Positions 7,187 through 16,284 of a stretch of DNA of 64,000 bases are shown here, piece by piece; the stretch's first letter is position 1, and each line of letters opens with the position of its first letter. Source of the DNA: Candidatus Phosphoribacter baldrii (GTDB lineage Bacteria; Actinomycetota; Actinomycetes; Actinomycetales; Dermatophilaceae). The stretch lies in NCBI GenBank assembly GCA_016704565.1, contig JADIZV010000002.1, positions 1-64,000 of the forward strand. The letters run 5' to 3'. Under the pieces are notes generated by a model that had not been told where the DNA came from, ran no database searches, and was given only the letters and a program-made list of their open reading frames with translations. A program made the position numbers and the translations under genes.

Positions 7187-9195
7187 GCACCTCCGAGGGT
7201 GTGAAGACCGCCGAGGAGAAGGCAGCCGAGGCACGTCGCGGACCGCGCCGCACCGGGGGCCCGCCGCACATGGCGATGGGTATGCCGACCGAGAAGTCGA
7301 TCTCGTTCGGCCCCTCCGCGCGCCGCCTGCTGTCCTGGCTGGTGCCCGAGCGGCTCAAGGTCACCACGGTCATCGTCCTGGTCGTGCTGTCCGTCGTGCT
7401 GAACTCGGTCGGCCCGAAGATCCTCGGCCAGGCGACCGACCTCATCTTCGCCGGCCTGGTCGGCAGGATGCTGGGCACCAACATCCCAGCCGGCACGACG
7501 AGCGCTCAGGTCATCGAAGCGATGCGCGCCCAGGGCCAGGACCGGATGGCTGACATGCTCGCCGGAGTCGCCTTCGTCCCCGGCCAGGGGATCGACTTCT
7601 CGGCCGTCGCCAACGTGCTCCTGCTCGTCATGGCGATCTACGCGGTGGCCTCGGTGCTGTCGTGGCTGGGCACCAAGATGCTCGTCGGCGTCGTCCAGCG
7701 GGCGATGTACCGGATGCGCGAGCAGGTCCAGGCCAAGCTCGACCGCCTCCCGTTGGCCTACTTCGACAACCAGCCCCGCGGTGAGCTGCTCAGCCGGGTG
7801 ACGAACGACATCGACAACGTGTCGATGTCGTTGCAGCAGACCATGTCCCAGCTGCTCAACTCGCTCCTGACCGTCGTCGCGATGCTCGGGATGATGTTCT
7901 GGATCTCCTGGCTGCTCGCGCTCATCGCGCTGGTCACCATCCCGATCTCGATGGCCGTGGCAGCCGCGATCGGCAAGCGGAGCCAGAAGCTGTTCGTCCA
8001 GCAGTGGGCGGCCACCGGTCAGCTCAACGGGATCATCGAGGAGAGCTTCACCGGGCATCAGCTCGTCAAGGTCTTCGGACGCCAGCGTGAGGTCCAGGCC
8101 CAGTTCGACGCCAAGAACCGCGAGCTGTTCAACGCCGCGTTCGGCGCCCAGTTCGTCAGCGGCATCATCATGCCGGTGATGATGTTCGTCGGGAACCTCA
8201 CCTACGTCGCCATCGCGGTCGTCGGCGGTCTCAAGGTCGCCCTGGGGCAGATCTCGCTCGGCGACGTGCAGGCGTTCATCCAGTACTCCCGCCAGTTCAC
8301 CCAGCCGCTCACCCAGGTCGCGTCGATGGCCAACCTGCTGCAGTCGGGCGTCGCGTCGGCCGAGCGGGTGTTCGAGGTGCTGGACGCGCCGGAACAGGAG
8401 GCCGAGGCGGCATACCCGGTCACCATCACCGAGCCACACGGGGAGGTGCGCTTCGAGGACGTCTCCTTCTCGTATGCCGCCGACCGTCCCCTCATCGAGC
8501 ACCTCGACCTCGTCGTCGACCCCGGTCACACGGTGGCGATCGTCGGGCCGACCGGTGCAGGCAAGACGACATTGGTCAACCTCGTCATGCGGTTCTATGA
8601 GCTCGACGGTGGGCGGATCACCTTGGACGGTGTGGACATCCGCGAGCTGACCCGCGAAGACCTGCGCGGCCGGATCGGCATGGTGCTGCAGGACACCTGG
8701 CTGTTTGCCGGGACGATCCGCGAGAACATCGCCTACGGGCGGCCCGGCGCGACCGAGGCCGAGGTCATCGCGGCTGCGCGGGCGACATTCGTCGACCGTT
8801 TCGTCCACTCGCTGCCCGACGGCTACGACACGGTGCTCGACGCCGAGGCGTCCAACCTGTCGGCTGGCGAACGGCAGCTGGTGACGATCGCCCGGGCGTT
8901 CCTGTCCGAGCCGGCGCTGCTCATCCTCGACGAGGCCACATCGTCGGTCGACACCCGCACCGAGCTGCTCGTCCAGCAGGCAATGCGGGCGTTGCGCTCG
9001 GACCGGACCTCGTTCGTCATCGCCCACCGTCTGTCGACGATCCGCGACGCCGACGTCATCCTCGTCATGGAGGAGGGCCGGATCGTCGAGCACGGAACCC
9101 ACGCGCAGCTGCTCGCCCAGCAGGGCGCCTACGCCCGCCTGTATGCCGCCCAGTTCTCCGGAGCGGCGGCGGAGGCGAGCATCGGCGCCGCCTGA
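7183..9195 (+). CDS. Heterodimeric ABC exporter, catalytic subunit
   Basis: A 670-residue half-transporter with an N-terminal extension of about 45 residues, six membrane segments, and a nucleotide-binding domain. Walker A is GPTGAGKTT, Walker B is canonical (LLILDEATSSVD) and the H-loop is intact (VIAHRLST). Its own signature is altered to NLSAGERQLVTIARAF instead of LSGGQ. In the dimer this places one normal ATP site (this Walker A/B with the partner LSGGQ) and one degenerate site, consistent with subunit 1. The loop between the first two membrane helices is long, with GTTSAQVIEAMRAQG. It is probably induced through the upstream TetR. Confidence 0.93.
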   Translation: MSTSEGVKTAEEKAAEARRGPRRTGGPPHMAMGMPTEKSISFGPSARRLLSWLVPERLKVTTVIVLVVLSVVLNSVGPKILGQATDLIFAGLVGRMLGTNIPAGTTSAQVIEAMRAQGQDRMADMLAGVAFVPGQGIDFSAVANVLLLVMAIYAVASVLSWLGTKMLVGVVQRAMYRMREQVQAKLDRLPLAYFDNQPRGELLSRVTNDIDNVSMSLQQTMSQLLNSLLTVVAMLGMMFWISWLLALIALVTIPISMAVAAAIGKRSQKLFVQQWAATGQLNGIIEESFTGHQLVKVFGRQREVQAQFDAKNRELFNAAFGAQFVSGIIMPVMMFVGNLTYVAIAVVGGLKVALGQISLGDVQAFIQYSRQFTQPLTQVASMANLLQSGVASAERVFEVLDAPEQEAEAAYPVTITEPHGEVRFEDVSFSYAADRPLIEHLDLVVDPGHTVAIVGPTGAGKTTLVNLVMRFYELDGGRITLDGVDIRELTREDLRGRIGMVLQDTWLFAGTIRENIAYGRPGATEAEVIAAARATFVDRFVHSLPDGYDTVLDAEASNLSAGERQLVTIARAFLSEPALLILDEATSSVDTRTELLVQQAMRALRSDRTSFVIAHRLSTIRDADVILVMEEGRIVEHGTHAQLLAQQGAYARLYAAQFSGAAAEASIGAA

Positions 9196-9252
9196 CCGGC
9201 GGCTCGTCCGCCAGCCCTGCCCCTCCTCCTAACGACCTGGCCCGATTGCTCT

Positions 9253-9314
9253 GGTGGCACTTCAACCGTTCTCATGGCAGAAACATCTGCCACGAGAACG
9301 CGTGAAGTGCCACC
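9253..9314. repeat. Large 62-base palindromic hairpin element
   Basis: GGTGGCACTTCA (9253-9264) pairs with TGAAGTGCCACC (9303-9314). Inside, GTTCTC (9268-9273) pairs with GAGAAC (9294-9299) and TGGCAG (9275-9280) with CTGCCA (9287-9292), around an AAACAT loop. The symmetry is exact: 12, 3 unpaired, 6, 1 unpaired, 6, loop 6. It sits 57 bases after the exporter stop and 110 before the next gene. It could be a terminator or a mobile palindromic repeat. Confidence 0.8.
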
Positions 9315-9424
9315 GGCTGAGGGTGCACCTGGCAGGTGCGACGAAGGCCTGCGGCTGAGGTGTCTGGTCGGTCACTCTCTGAGGCCAAGTCCCTTCTCGG
9401 ATGGCCGGTATGCGACCGTGAGAC

Positions 9425-10258
9425 ATGACCAGCACTGCGCCCACGCTTGCCCTCTCTGGCGGCACCCGGATGCCGCAGATCGCCCTCGGAACCTGGCCTC
9501 TGGACGACCACGAGGCCGAGAAAGCCCTCCTCAGCGCCATGGAGGTCGGCTATCGCCACGTCGACACCGCCGAGAACTACGAGAACGAACGGGGAGTTGG
9601 CCGCGCCCTCGCGGCATCCGGTATGCCGCGTGCCGACCTGTTCGTCACGACGAAGCTCAACGCCCACTGGCACGGGGTCACGGAGGCGGCCGAAGGCCTA
9701 GACCGCGCCCTCGACCGGCTCGGACTCGACTATGTCGACCTGGTGTTGCTGCACTGGCCCAACCCGGCCCGGGACCGTTACGTCCACGGGTGGGAGGGGC
9801 TCATCGCCCTACGGGCGGCGGGCAAGGCTCGGGCGATCGGGGTGTCGAACTTCAAGCCCAAGCACCTGCGCCGGGTCATCGCGGAGACCGGAGTGACGCC
9901 GGAGGTCAACCAGATCGAACGGCACCCCTACCTCATTCGGTCGGCGTCGGTCGCCTTCAACAGCGAGCATGGAATCATCACCGAGGGGTGGAGCCCACTC
10001 GGCCGGGGCAACGGTTTGCTGGACCACCCGGTCGTGACCGGGATCGCCGAGCAGGTGAATCGGACGCCGAGTCAGGTGCTGCTGCGCTGGGCGGTCCAAG
10101 AAGGTCACGCGGTCGCGGTCAAGTCCAAGAGTCGGGAGCGCCAGGCCGAGAACCTCCAGATCTTCGACTTCAGCCTCACTGCGGCCCAGATGGCCGACCT
10201 CGACGACCTCGACACCGGGGAGCACCACGCCGTCGACTCGGACGTCTTCGGGCACTGA
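9425..10258 (+). CDS. Aldo/keto reductase
   Basis: A 277-residue NADPH-dependent oxidoreductase of the AKR superfamily, of normal length. The catalytic tetrad can be placed: Asp in GYRHVDTAENYENE, Tyr in the same segment, Lys in VTTKLN, and His in LLHWPNP. The C-terminal nicotinamide/phosphate-binding stretch AVAVKSKSRERQAENL is also present. It is closest to the 2,5-diketo-gluconate reductase-like group. It reduces aldehydes or ketones to alcohols; the substrate is unknown. It is convergent with the dioxygenase gene at 10300. Confidence 0.9.
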   Translation: MTSTAPTLALSGGTRMPQIALGTWPLDDHEAEKALLSAMEVGYRHVDTAENYENERGVGRALAASGMPRADLFVTTKLNAHWHGVTEAAEGLDRALDRLGLDYVDLVLLHWPNPARDRYVHGWEGLIALRAAGKARAIGVSNFKPKHLRRVIAETGVTPEVNQIERHPYLIRSASVAFNSEHGIITEGWSPLGRGNGLLDHPVVTGIAEQVNRTPSQVLLRWAVQEGHAVAVKSKSRERQAENLQIFDFSLTAAQMADLDDLDTGEHHAVDSDVFGH

Positions 10259-10270
10259 GCGTTTGGCGCT

Positions 10271-10290
10271 TGGGCTGAAAGGTCAGCCCA
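10271..10290. terminator. Hairpin between convergent genes
   Basis: TGGGCTGA-AAGG-TCAGCCCA forms an 8-base stem with a 4-base loop, immediately after the aldo/keto reductase stop and just past the dioxygenase stop. Confidence 0.65.
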
Positions 10291-10312
10291 ACTGCAAGGT
10301 CAGCCCAACTGC
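10279..10312. repeat. 17-base tandem duplication at the dioxygenase stop
   Basis: Two identical copies of AAGGTCAGCCCAACTGC lie at 10279-10295 and 10296-10312. One copy holds the dioxygenase C-terminus and stop codon, and the second is a recent duplicate outside the gene. Confidence 0.75.
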
Positions 10313-11079
10313 CAGGACCGCTTGGACAAGCCGTACCAGAACCCGTCGATGACACTGCGGTTGGCCAACGAGCCGCCGCCCGCTGCCGCGCCCAGCGCGA
10401 CATAGAGCGGAGCCCAGTGCTCCGTCCGTGGGTGCGCCTGACGAGCCGCGGGCGCCTTGGCAAGCATGTCCAACAGGGCGTCCACGTCCTGGGCGGCCAT
10501 CGCCTCAGCCGCCCAATGGTCGAACTCGCGTGAGGGCGCCGGGGCCGGGGCGTCAGCCGGTGCGCCCGGGTTGAACCACCCGAGATTGTGGGTCGTGAAA
10601 CCCGATCCGACGATCAGCGTCCCCTCGTCCCGCAGCGGTGCCAGGCGCTTGCCCACCGCGAAGAGGGTCCGCGGGTCCAACGTCGGCAACGACAGCTGGA
10701 TGACCGGCACATCGGCCTCCGGGAACATCTCCACCAGGGGCACGTAGGCGCCGTGGTCCAAGCCGCGGCTCTCGTCGCGGGCCACGCCCATCCCGGCGTC
10801 GGCCAAGAGCCGCTCGGTCCGGGCCGCGAGGTCGGGAGCCGGCGGGGCGGCATACGTCACCTCGTAGTAGCGCTGCGGGAACCCCCAGAAGTCGTAGAGC
10901 AGCGGCGCGCCCGTCGTTGACGAGAGGGCGACCGGCGCCGCCTCCCAGTGCGCCGAGACCATGAGGATGTCCGTTGGGCGCGCAAGCGTGGCCGCCCAGC
11001 CCGCGAGCTCGCGGGTCCACGTCGGGTCGTCGGCCAGCGGCGGCGCGCCGTGACCGAGGTAGAGCACCGGCGTAGTCAT
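10300..11079 (-). CDS. LigB-family extradiol ring-cleavage dioxygenase (DODA/YgiD-like)
   Basis: A 259-residue protein of the class III extradiol dioxygenase superfamily. The start at 11079 gives MTTPVLYLGHGAPPL, the typical family N-terminus with the first metal-binding His. Other likely ligands are His in VSAHWEA, His in GLDHGAYVPL and His in REFDHWA. Relatives such as YgiD open the ring of catechols like L-DOPA with a bound metal ion. The actual substrate here is unknown. The gene is convergent with the aldo/keto reductase and stands alone on its strand. Confidence 0.87.
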   Translation of the reverse strand: MTTPVLYLGHGAPPLADDPTWTRELAGWAATLARPTDILMVSAHWEAAPVALSSTTGAPLLYDFWGFPQRYYEVTYAAPPAPDLAARTERLLADAGMGVARDESRGLDHGAYVPLVEMFPEADVPVIQLSLPTLDPRTLFAVGKRLAPLRDEGTLIVGSGFTTHNLGWFNPGAPADAPAPAPSREFDHWAAEAMAAQDVDALLDMLAKAPAARQAHPRTEHWAPLYVALGAAAGGGSLANRSVIDGFWYGLSKRSWQLG

Positions 11080-11236
11080 CGCGCACCTCACACAAGTTGA
11101 CGGTTCAAGCAAGTATGCCGTGCAACCGCCCCCACCTCGGCCGCATTCCGCTCGCGCTCTTGTCTAAGCACCCGCCCGGTGTCGTGGAACGATGGTCCGT
11201 CGGCTGCAATGTCCACCCATCAGCAAGGATTGCTCC

Positions 11237-11758
11237 GTGGAGCTTCTCACCGCGATAGTCGCAGCGTGCGCAGCGCTCGTCACGGCTGGCCTGGGTGTCG
11301 TCGCCTTCAGGTTGAGTCGAGCGGGAAGCCGGTATGCCGCGCGGCGTGCCATCGGCGACCTGGCCAACTCCTTGGCGACCTTTCGGGCGGAATACCCCGA
11401 GGTGATGAGTGTCGCGAGGAACTGGACGCCCGCCTCGTGGGAACGGTTGTTCGCGGCGCCTGCCACAGACGAGAGCAAGGGTCTGGCCCGCTACTACTCG
11501 TTTGTGGAGATAGGTCTGGAGTTCTGCAACACGACTCTGGGTGCCTACGCGGAGGGCCACCTTCCCCGAGATGCCTTCGAGCGGCATTACCGACCGTTGG
11601 TGCGACTATTCGTCACCGAGAACTGGCCGATGATCTCGGACCTCCTGACGAAGCCCTACCTCTCGGACTATCTGCGAGACGAGGTTGACGCCGGCGGGGC
11701 CGGTGGGTGGGCCTGGGCCACTGAACACCGAAAGATGTTGGGTATGCCCAAAGTGTGA
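11237..11758 (+). CDS. Small membrane-anchored hypothetical protein (DUF4760-like)
   Basis: Start GTG 11237 is preceded by AAGGA with 7-base spacing; a longer reading from 11192 has no ribosome site. The 173-residue protein begins with one hydrophobic helix (LLTAIVAACAALVTAGLGVVAF) and continues as a soluble helical domain rich in Trp and aromatic residues. The pattern resembles DUF4760-type proteins of unknown function. Its tail is convergent with the beta-helix gene at 11797. Confidence 0.6.
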   Translation: MELLTAIVAACAALVTAGLGVVAFRLSRAGSRYAARRAIGDLANSLATFRAEYPEVMSVARNWTPASWERLFAAPATDESKGLARYYSFVEIGLEFCNTTLGAYAEGHLPRDAFERHYRPLVRLFVTENWPMISDLLTKPYLSDYLRDEVDAGGAGGWAWATEHRKMLGMPKV

Positions 11759-11796
11759 GTGCTTGGATGCCATCCAGCCCTTGGTGGACCGGAAGC

Positions 11797-12996
11797 TCAG
11801 GCGATTGGGGTGCGGGGGAGGCGGGCCACGCCGGGGAGCAGCGCCGCCACCTGGGTCCAGGCGGTCTCCAGCGAGCCACCGAGCCACTCGACCACCCCGC
11901 GCCGCTCGTCGCCACCCAGGCCATGGATCGCGTCGAGGTATGCCGTCGACCCGGCCTGCGCGACCAGCCGCTCGGTGAGTCCAGGCGGAGGTGGGCCGAC
12001 CGCGGAGGTGACCACACGGCATACCTCGTCGAGGTGGTCACGTGCGGCGGCAGCGGCCGCGTTGTCCGATGGCACTTTGGTGAGCATCGCGCGCAACCGC
12101 GAAACCCGTTCCGCCCGAGCCGATTCCAGCATCGCCAGAGCGCCCGCCGCGACGATGGCCCCCAACTCCTGCGCCGCGAAGAACGGTGCGCGCACGTGCC
12201 GGTGCCACGCCTCCAATGCGGCCAGCTCACCGAGATAGCGCAGGTTCTTGGCGACCAGGCGATTGGCCGACCGATAGTCAGCTGGCGACCGATCGACGGT
12301 CATCGCCGGCGGCGGACCGACGACGACCAACTTCCCCGGACCGACGTCCGAGCGCAGCACTGACCCGGCTGCCACGACCGACCCGAAGCCCACGGTGACC
12401 GGCCCGACGGTCCCGCCCTGACCGCCGAGGAACACCGCCGGCTGGTCGAGCAGCACCCCGTGGACGACGTCGCCGAACAGCGACGGGGTCGTCTTGTCGC
12501 CATCGGGGGTGAAGTTGAAGTGGATGTAGCTCGACCCGACCTCGGAGTGATCGCGCCTGGACGTGCCGCCCGACATGAGGCAGTCGCAGAAGTTGATGAG
12601 GCTGCCGAGGGTCACATACGGCAACAGGATCGTCTGCTTGAGCCCCACCGTGTGAGCCGTGCTGGCCTGCTCCTCGAGCAACGTCCCTTCGCGCACATGC
12701 GCCCCAGACCCGAGGGAGGCGCCTTCCAGGAGAACGGTTTTCGCGGCATACCCGGCGGCGATGGAGGACCGCGGGCCGAGCCGGACGTCGTGGATCGTCA
12801 CTGGCCCTTCGGCGCCCAGCGAGACACCCGCCGAGATGACCGTCTCGGCTCCCGAGATGCGGCACCCCGGGTGGATGACCACCCCGTCGCCGCTCACGCG
12901 GGCAGGGTCCACGTCATCGGCGACCTGGACGGTGTCCGGCAGGGGCATCTGCACCCCGGCGGCGAGCAGGGCGGCAACCCCGGAGTCCGTGCGCAT
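11797..12996 (-). CDS. Left-handed beta-helix protein, sugar-nucleotide pyrophosphorylase-like
   Basis: Start ATG 12996, giving 399 residues. Residues about 30-190 are hexapeptide repeats of the left-handed beta-helix type (VVIHPGCRISGAETVISAGV, then imperfect copies). A conserved central motif follows, with SGGTSRRDHSEVGSSYIHFNF and GDKTTPSLFGDVVHG. The rest is an alpha-helical C-terminal domain. Proteins with this central motif are often labelled UDP-N-acetylglucosamine pyrophosphorylase-like, but no nucleotidyltransferase domain is visible here. The role is uncertain: perhaps binding or acylating a sugar nucleotide. It is divergent from topA. Confidence 0.6.
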   Translation of the reverse strand: MRTDSGVAALLAAGVQMPLPDTVQVADDVDPARVSGDGVVIHPGCRISGAETVISAGVSLGAEGPVTIHDVRLGPRSSIAAGYAAKTVLLEGASLGSGAHVREGTLLEEQASTAHTVGLKQTILLPYVTLGSLINFCDCLMSGGTSRRDHSEVGSSYIHFNFTPDGDKTTPSLFGDVVHGVLLDQPAVFLGGQGGTVGPVTVGFGSVVAAGSVLRSDVGPGKLVVVGPPPAMTVDRSPADYRSANRLVAKNLRYLGELAALEAWHRHVRAPFFAAQELGAIVAAGALAMLESARAERVSRLRAMLTKVPSDNAAAAAARDHLDEVCRVVTSAVGPPPPGLTERLVAQAGSTAYLDAIHGLGGDERRGVVEWLGGSLETAWTQVAALLPGVARLPRTPIA

Positions 12997-13162
12997 GACC
13001 AGCCAGTATGCCGTCTGCGTCTTGTTTGGACCGCGACCGGGTTGTTCTGTCGGGGGGTGCGTTCGCGACTCAGGCGAGCCGTCCGCTACCGTGGCGCGGG
13101 CACCGACGTCCGCGCAGCGACGAATCCGCTGCACGTCGGGCAAGGACAGCAAGGGGTATGCC

Positions 13163-16039
13163 GTGGCAGCAGGGAAGGGCCGCAAGCTCGTCATCGTCGA
13201 GTCGCCGGCCAAGGCCAAGAAGATCGCCGAATACCTCGGCGGGGACTTCGAGGTCGAAGCATCGGTCGGTCACATCCGCGATCTGCCCAACCCGCGCGAC
13301 CTGCCGGCCGAGCTCAAGAAGGGCCCGTTCGGGAAGTTCGCCGTCGACGTGGACAACGGGTTCGAGCCCTACTACGTCGTCGACGCCGACAAACGCAAGA
13401 AGGTCGCCGACCTCAAGCGTCTGGTCAAAGAATCCTCCGAGCTCTACCTCGCCACCGATGAAGACCGCGAGGGCGAGGCGATCGCCTGGCATCTGTTGGA
13501 GGCGTTGCAGCCGCGAATCCCGGTGAAGCGCATGGTGTTCCACGAGATCACCCGCGAGGCGATCCAGCGTGCCGTCACCGACACCCGAGAGTTGGACACT
13601 CGGTTGGTCGACGCCCAGGAGACCCGCCGGATCCTCGACCGGCTCTACGGCTACGAGGTCTCGCCCGTCTTGTGGCGCAAGGTTCGTCAAGGGCTGTCGG
13701 CCGGCCGCGTCCAGTCAGTCGCGACTCGGATGGTCGTTGAGCGCGAGCGCGAGCGAATGGCGTTCGTCGCCGCGTCCTATTGGGACGTCGAGGCGGACGT
13801 CACGCCCCGCGCGAGCAAGGAACCGTTCACCGCGCGGCTCACCGGCGTCGACGGCCGCAAGGTCGCCACGGGCCGGGACTTCGGTGACGACGGGCGGCTC
13901 AAAGGGTCGGCCGTCCAGCTCGACCAGGCCGCCGCCCGGGCCATCGCGGAGGGGTTGCGGTCAGCCGAGGTCACTGTCACCGAGGTCGCCGAGAAGCCCT
14001 ACACGCGGCGTCCCGCTGCGCCCTTCACGACGTCGACGTTGCAGCAGGAGGCATCGCGCAAGCTGCGAATGTCGTCCAAGCACGCGATGCGGGTCGCTCA
14101 GCGGCTCTACGAGAACGGCTACATCACTTATATGCGGACCGACTCGGTCACCCTTTCGGGGGCGGCCGTGTCTGCGGCGCGGCGACAAGCCCGCGACCTC
14201 TACGGCGCCGACTATGTGCCCGGGACGCCGCGGGTCTACACCGCCAAGGTGAAGAACGCCCAGGAGGCCCACGAGGCGATCCGCCCGGCCGGTGACCATT
14301 TCCGCACCCCGGCTCAGGTCGCCGGCGAGTTGCGTGGCGAGGACTTCGCTCTTTACGAGCTCATCTGGAAGCGCACCATTGCCTCGCAGATGACCGATGC
14401 GCGCGGCTCGACGGCGACGGTGAAACTCGGCGCCGCGGTTGGGCTCCCGCAGGCGGGCACGGTCGAACTGTCCGCGAGCGGGACCGTCATCACCTTCCGT
14501 GGGTTCCTCGCGGCATACGAAGAGGGCGTCGACGAGGACCGCCTGGCCCGCGCGCGCGAGGACGAAGCCGAGCGGCGCCTGCCGAAGTTGTCCGTGGGCG
14601 TCCCGGTCGACGTCCTGCGCGCCGACGCGGACGGTCACGAGACCACGCCGCCGCCGCGGTTCACCGAGGCGACCCTCGTAAAAGCGATGGAGGAGAAGGG
14701 GATCGGCCGTCCGAGCACGTATGCCGCGACCGTGGGCACGATCCAGGACCGCGGCTATGTGCGCACTCGCGGGTCGGCTCTCATCCCGACCTGGCTCGCC
14801 TTCGCGGTCACCCGGTTGTTGGAGGAGCACTTCACCGATTTGGTGGACTACGACTTCACGGCCTCGATGGAGGAGGACCTCGACCGGATCGCCGCCGGTG
14901 ACGAGCACCGTTCGGAGTGGCTGCGGCGGTTCTACTTCGGCGACGAGTCGGCGACCGGTCAGGGGCTACGCGAGCTCGTGGAGGACTTGGGGGAGATCGA
15001 CGCTCGGGAGATTTCCACGATCCACCTGGGCGACGGCATGGTCGTGCGGGTGGGTCGCTACGGCCCCTACGTCGAGGAACTGGTGTCGGCGCAGGACGGC
15101 GGCGCAGGCGCCGGGGCGGCTGCTGGCGACGAGCCGGTCCAGCCGCGCCGGGCCACGATCAGCGACGATGTCGCGCCGGATGAGATGACGCCGGCCAAGG
15201 CCCGCGAACTGCTTGACGCGGCCGGCGACGACGGCCGGGTGTTGGGTCGCGATCCCCACAACGGGCATGAAATCGTCGCCAAGGCAGGGCGTTATGGGCC
15301 CTATGTCACCGAGGTCCTGCCCGATCCGCTTGAGGCGGAAGCCGGCACCAAACACGCCAAGAAGTCCGCCAAAGGCAGCAAGGACGCCAAACCTCGCACG
15401 GCGTCGCTGTTCAAAGACATGGACCTGGCGACGATCGACCTGGACACGGCGCTGCGCCTGCTGTCGCTGCCGCGCGTGGTCGGCGTCGATGCCGAGGGCA
15501 TCGAGATCACCGCCCAAAACGGTCGCTACGGGCCGTATCTCAAGCGCGGCACGGATTCCCGCTCGCTGGCCACCGAGTCGCAACTGTTCGACGTGACGCT
15601 GGAACAGGCCCTGGCGATCTATGCCCAGCCCAAGACCCGAGGTGGTCGGACCGCCGCGGCCCCCTTGCGCGAGTTCGGTGCCGACCCGGTCTCGGGTCGA
15701 CCGGTCGTGCTCAAGGACGGCCGATTCGGTCCCTACGTCACCGACGGCGAGACCAACGCGACTCTCCGCAAGGCCGACGACCCGGCGACCATGGCGGCCG
15801 AGCGGGCCTTCGAGCTCATCGCCGAGAAGCGCGCTCGCGGCCCGGTGACCCGCAAACGCGCCGCCCCCGCGCGCAAGACCGCGACGAAGACCGCAACGAA
15901 GGCCGCGGCGAAGACCGCGGTAAAGACGGCGGCGAAGACCGCAGCCAAGGCGGGGGCTCGCAAGACGGCGACGAAGTCGACGAGCAAGACGACGAGCACG
16001 CGGACTGCGAAGGCAACCTCACCCCGAGCGTCGGGCTGA
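13163..16039 (+). CDS. topA: DNA topoisomerase I
   Basis: A 958-residue type IA topoisomerase. GTG 13163 follows AAGGGG at 6 bases, inside one copy of the GGTATGCCG motif. The N-terminal Toprim domain has KLVIVESPAKAKKI and the acidic DxDxDREGE-like segment ATDEDREGEAIAWHL. The active-site Tyr is in YITYMRTDSVTLS. Several C-terminal repeat domains (GRYGPYV, three or more copies) replace zinc fingers, as in actinobacteria. The tail from about residue 890 is a Lys/Ala/Thr-rich low-complexity stretch (KTATKTATK), which in mycobacterial and Streptomyces enzymes raises processivity. Relaxes negative supercoils; essential. Confidence 0.96.
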   Translation: MAAGKGRKLVIVESPAKAKKIAEYLGGDFEVEASVGHIRDLPNPRDLPAELKKGPFGKFAVDVDNGFEPYYVVDADKRKKVADLKRLVKESSELYLATDEDREGEAIAWHLLEALQPRIPVKRMVFHEITREAIQRAVTDTRELDTRLVDAQETRRILDRLYGYEVSPVLWRKVRQGLSAGRVQSVATRMVVERERERMAFVAASYWDVEADVTPRASKEPFTARLTGVDGRKVATGRDFGDDGRLKGSAVQLDQAAARAIAEGLRSAEVTVTEVAEKPYTRRPAAPFTTSTLQQEASRKLRMSSKHAMRVAQRLYENGYITYMRTDSVTLSGAAVSAARRQARDLYGADYVPGTPRVYTAKVKNAQEAHEAIRPAGDHFRTPAQVAGELRGEDFALYELIWKRTIASQMTDARGSTATVKLGAAVGLPQAGTVELSASGTVITFRGFLAAYEEGVDEDRLARAREDEAERRLPKLSVGVPVDVLRADADGHETTPPPRFTEATLVKAMEEKGIGRPSTYAATVGTIQDRGYVRTRGSALIPTWLAFAVTRLLEEHFTDLVDYDFTASMEEDLDRIAAGDEHRSEWLRRFYFGDESATGQGLRELVEDLGEIDAREISTIHLGDGMVVRVGRYGPYVEELVSAQDGGAGAGAAAGDEPVQPRRATISDDVAPDEMTPAKARELLDAAGDDGRVLGRDPHNGHEIVAKAGRYGPYVTEVLPDPLEAEAGTKHAKKSAKGSKDAKPRTASLFKDMDLATIDLDTALRLLSLPRVVGVDAEGIEITAQNGRYGPYLKRGTDSRSLATESQLFDVTLEQALAIYAQPKTRGGRTAAAPLREFGADPVSGRPVVLKDGRFGPYVTDGETNATLRKADDPATMAAERAFELIAEKRARGPVTRKRAAPARKTATKTATKAAAKTAVKTAAKTAAKAGARKTATKSTSKTTSTRTAKATSPRASG

Positions 16040-16284
16040 GACCATTCCGACTGTATGCCGTTCGCAACTCGACGCGCGAGTCCCCTTGATCCGCAGGGAG
16101 ATTCGTCTTCCGCTTGGATGATTACCTTGTCAGGAAACGGTTTTCGAGACCATGTGTTCCCGAATGACCATTTCCTCGGGTATCCTCAGAAGGTTGGCCC
16201 GAAATCGCCCGGTCGGTGACCGGACGGCATACCAGTGTTCGCACCCCCGTGAGGCGGTGGACCGAGCGCTAGGGAGGAGAACCC

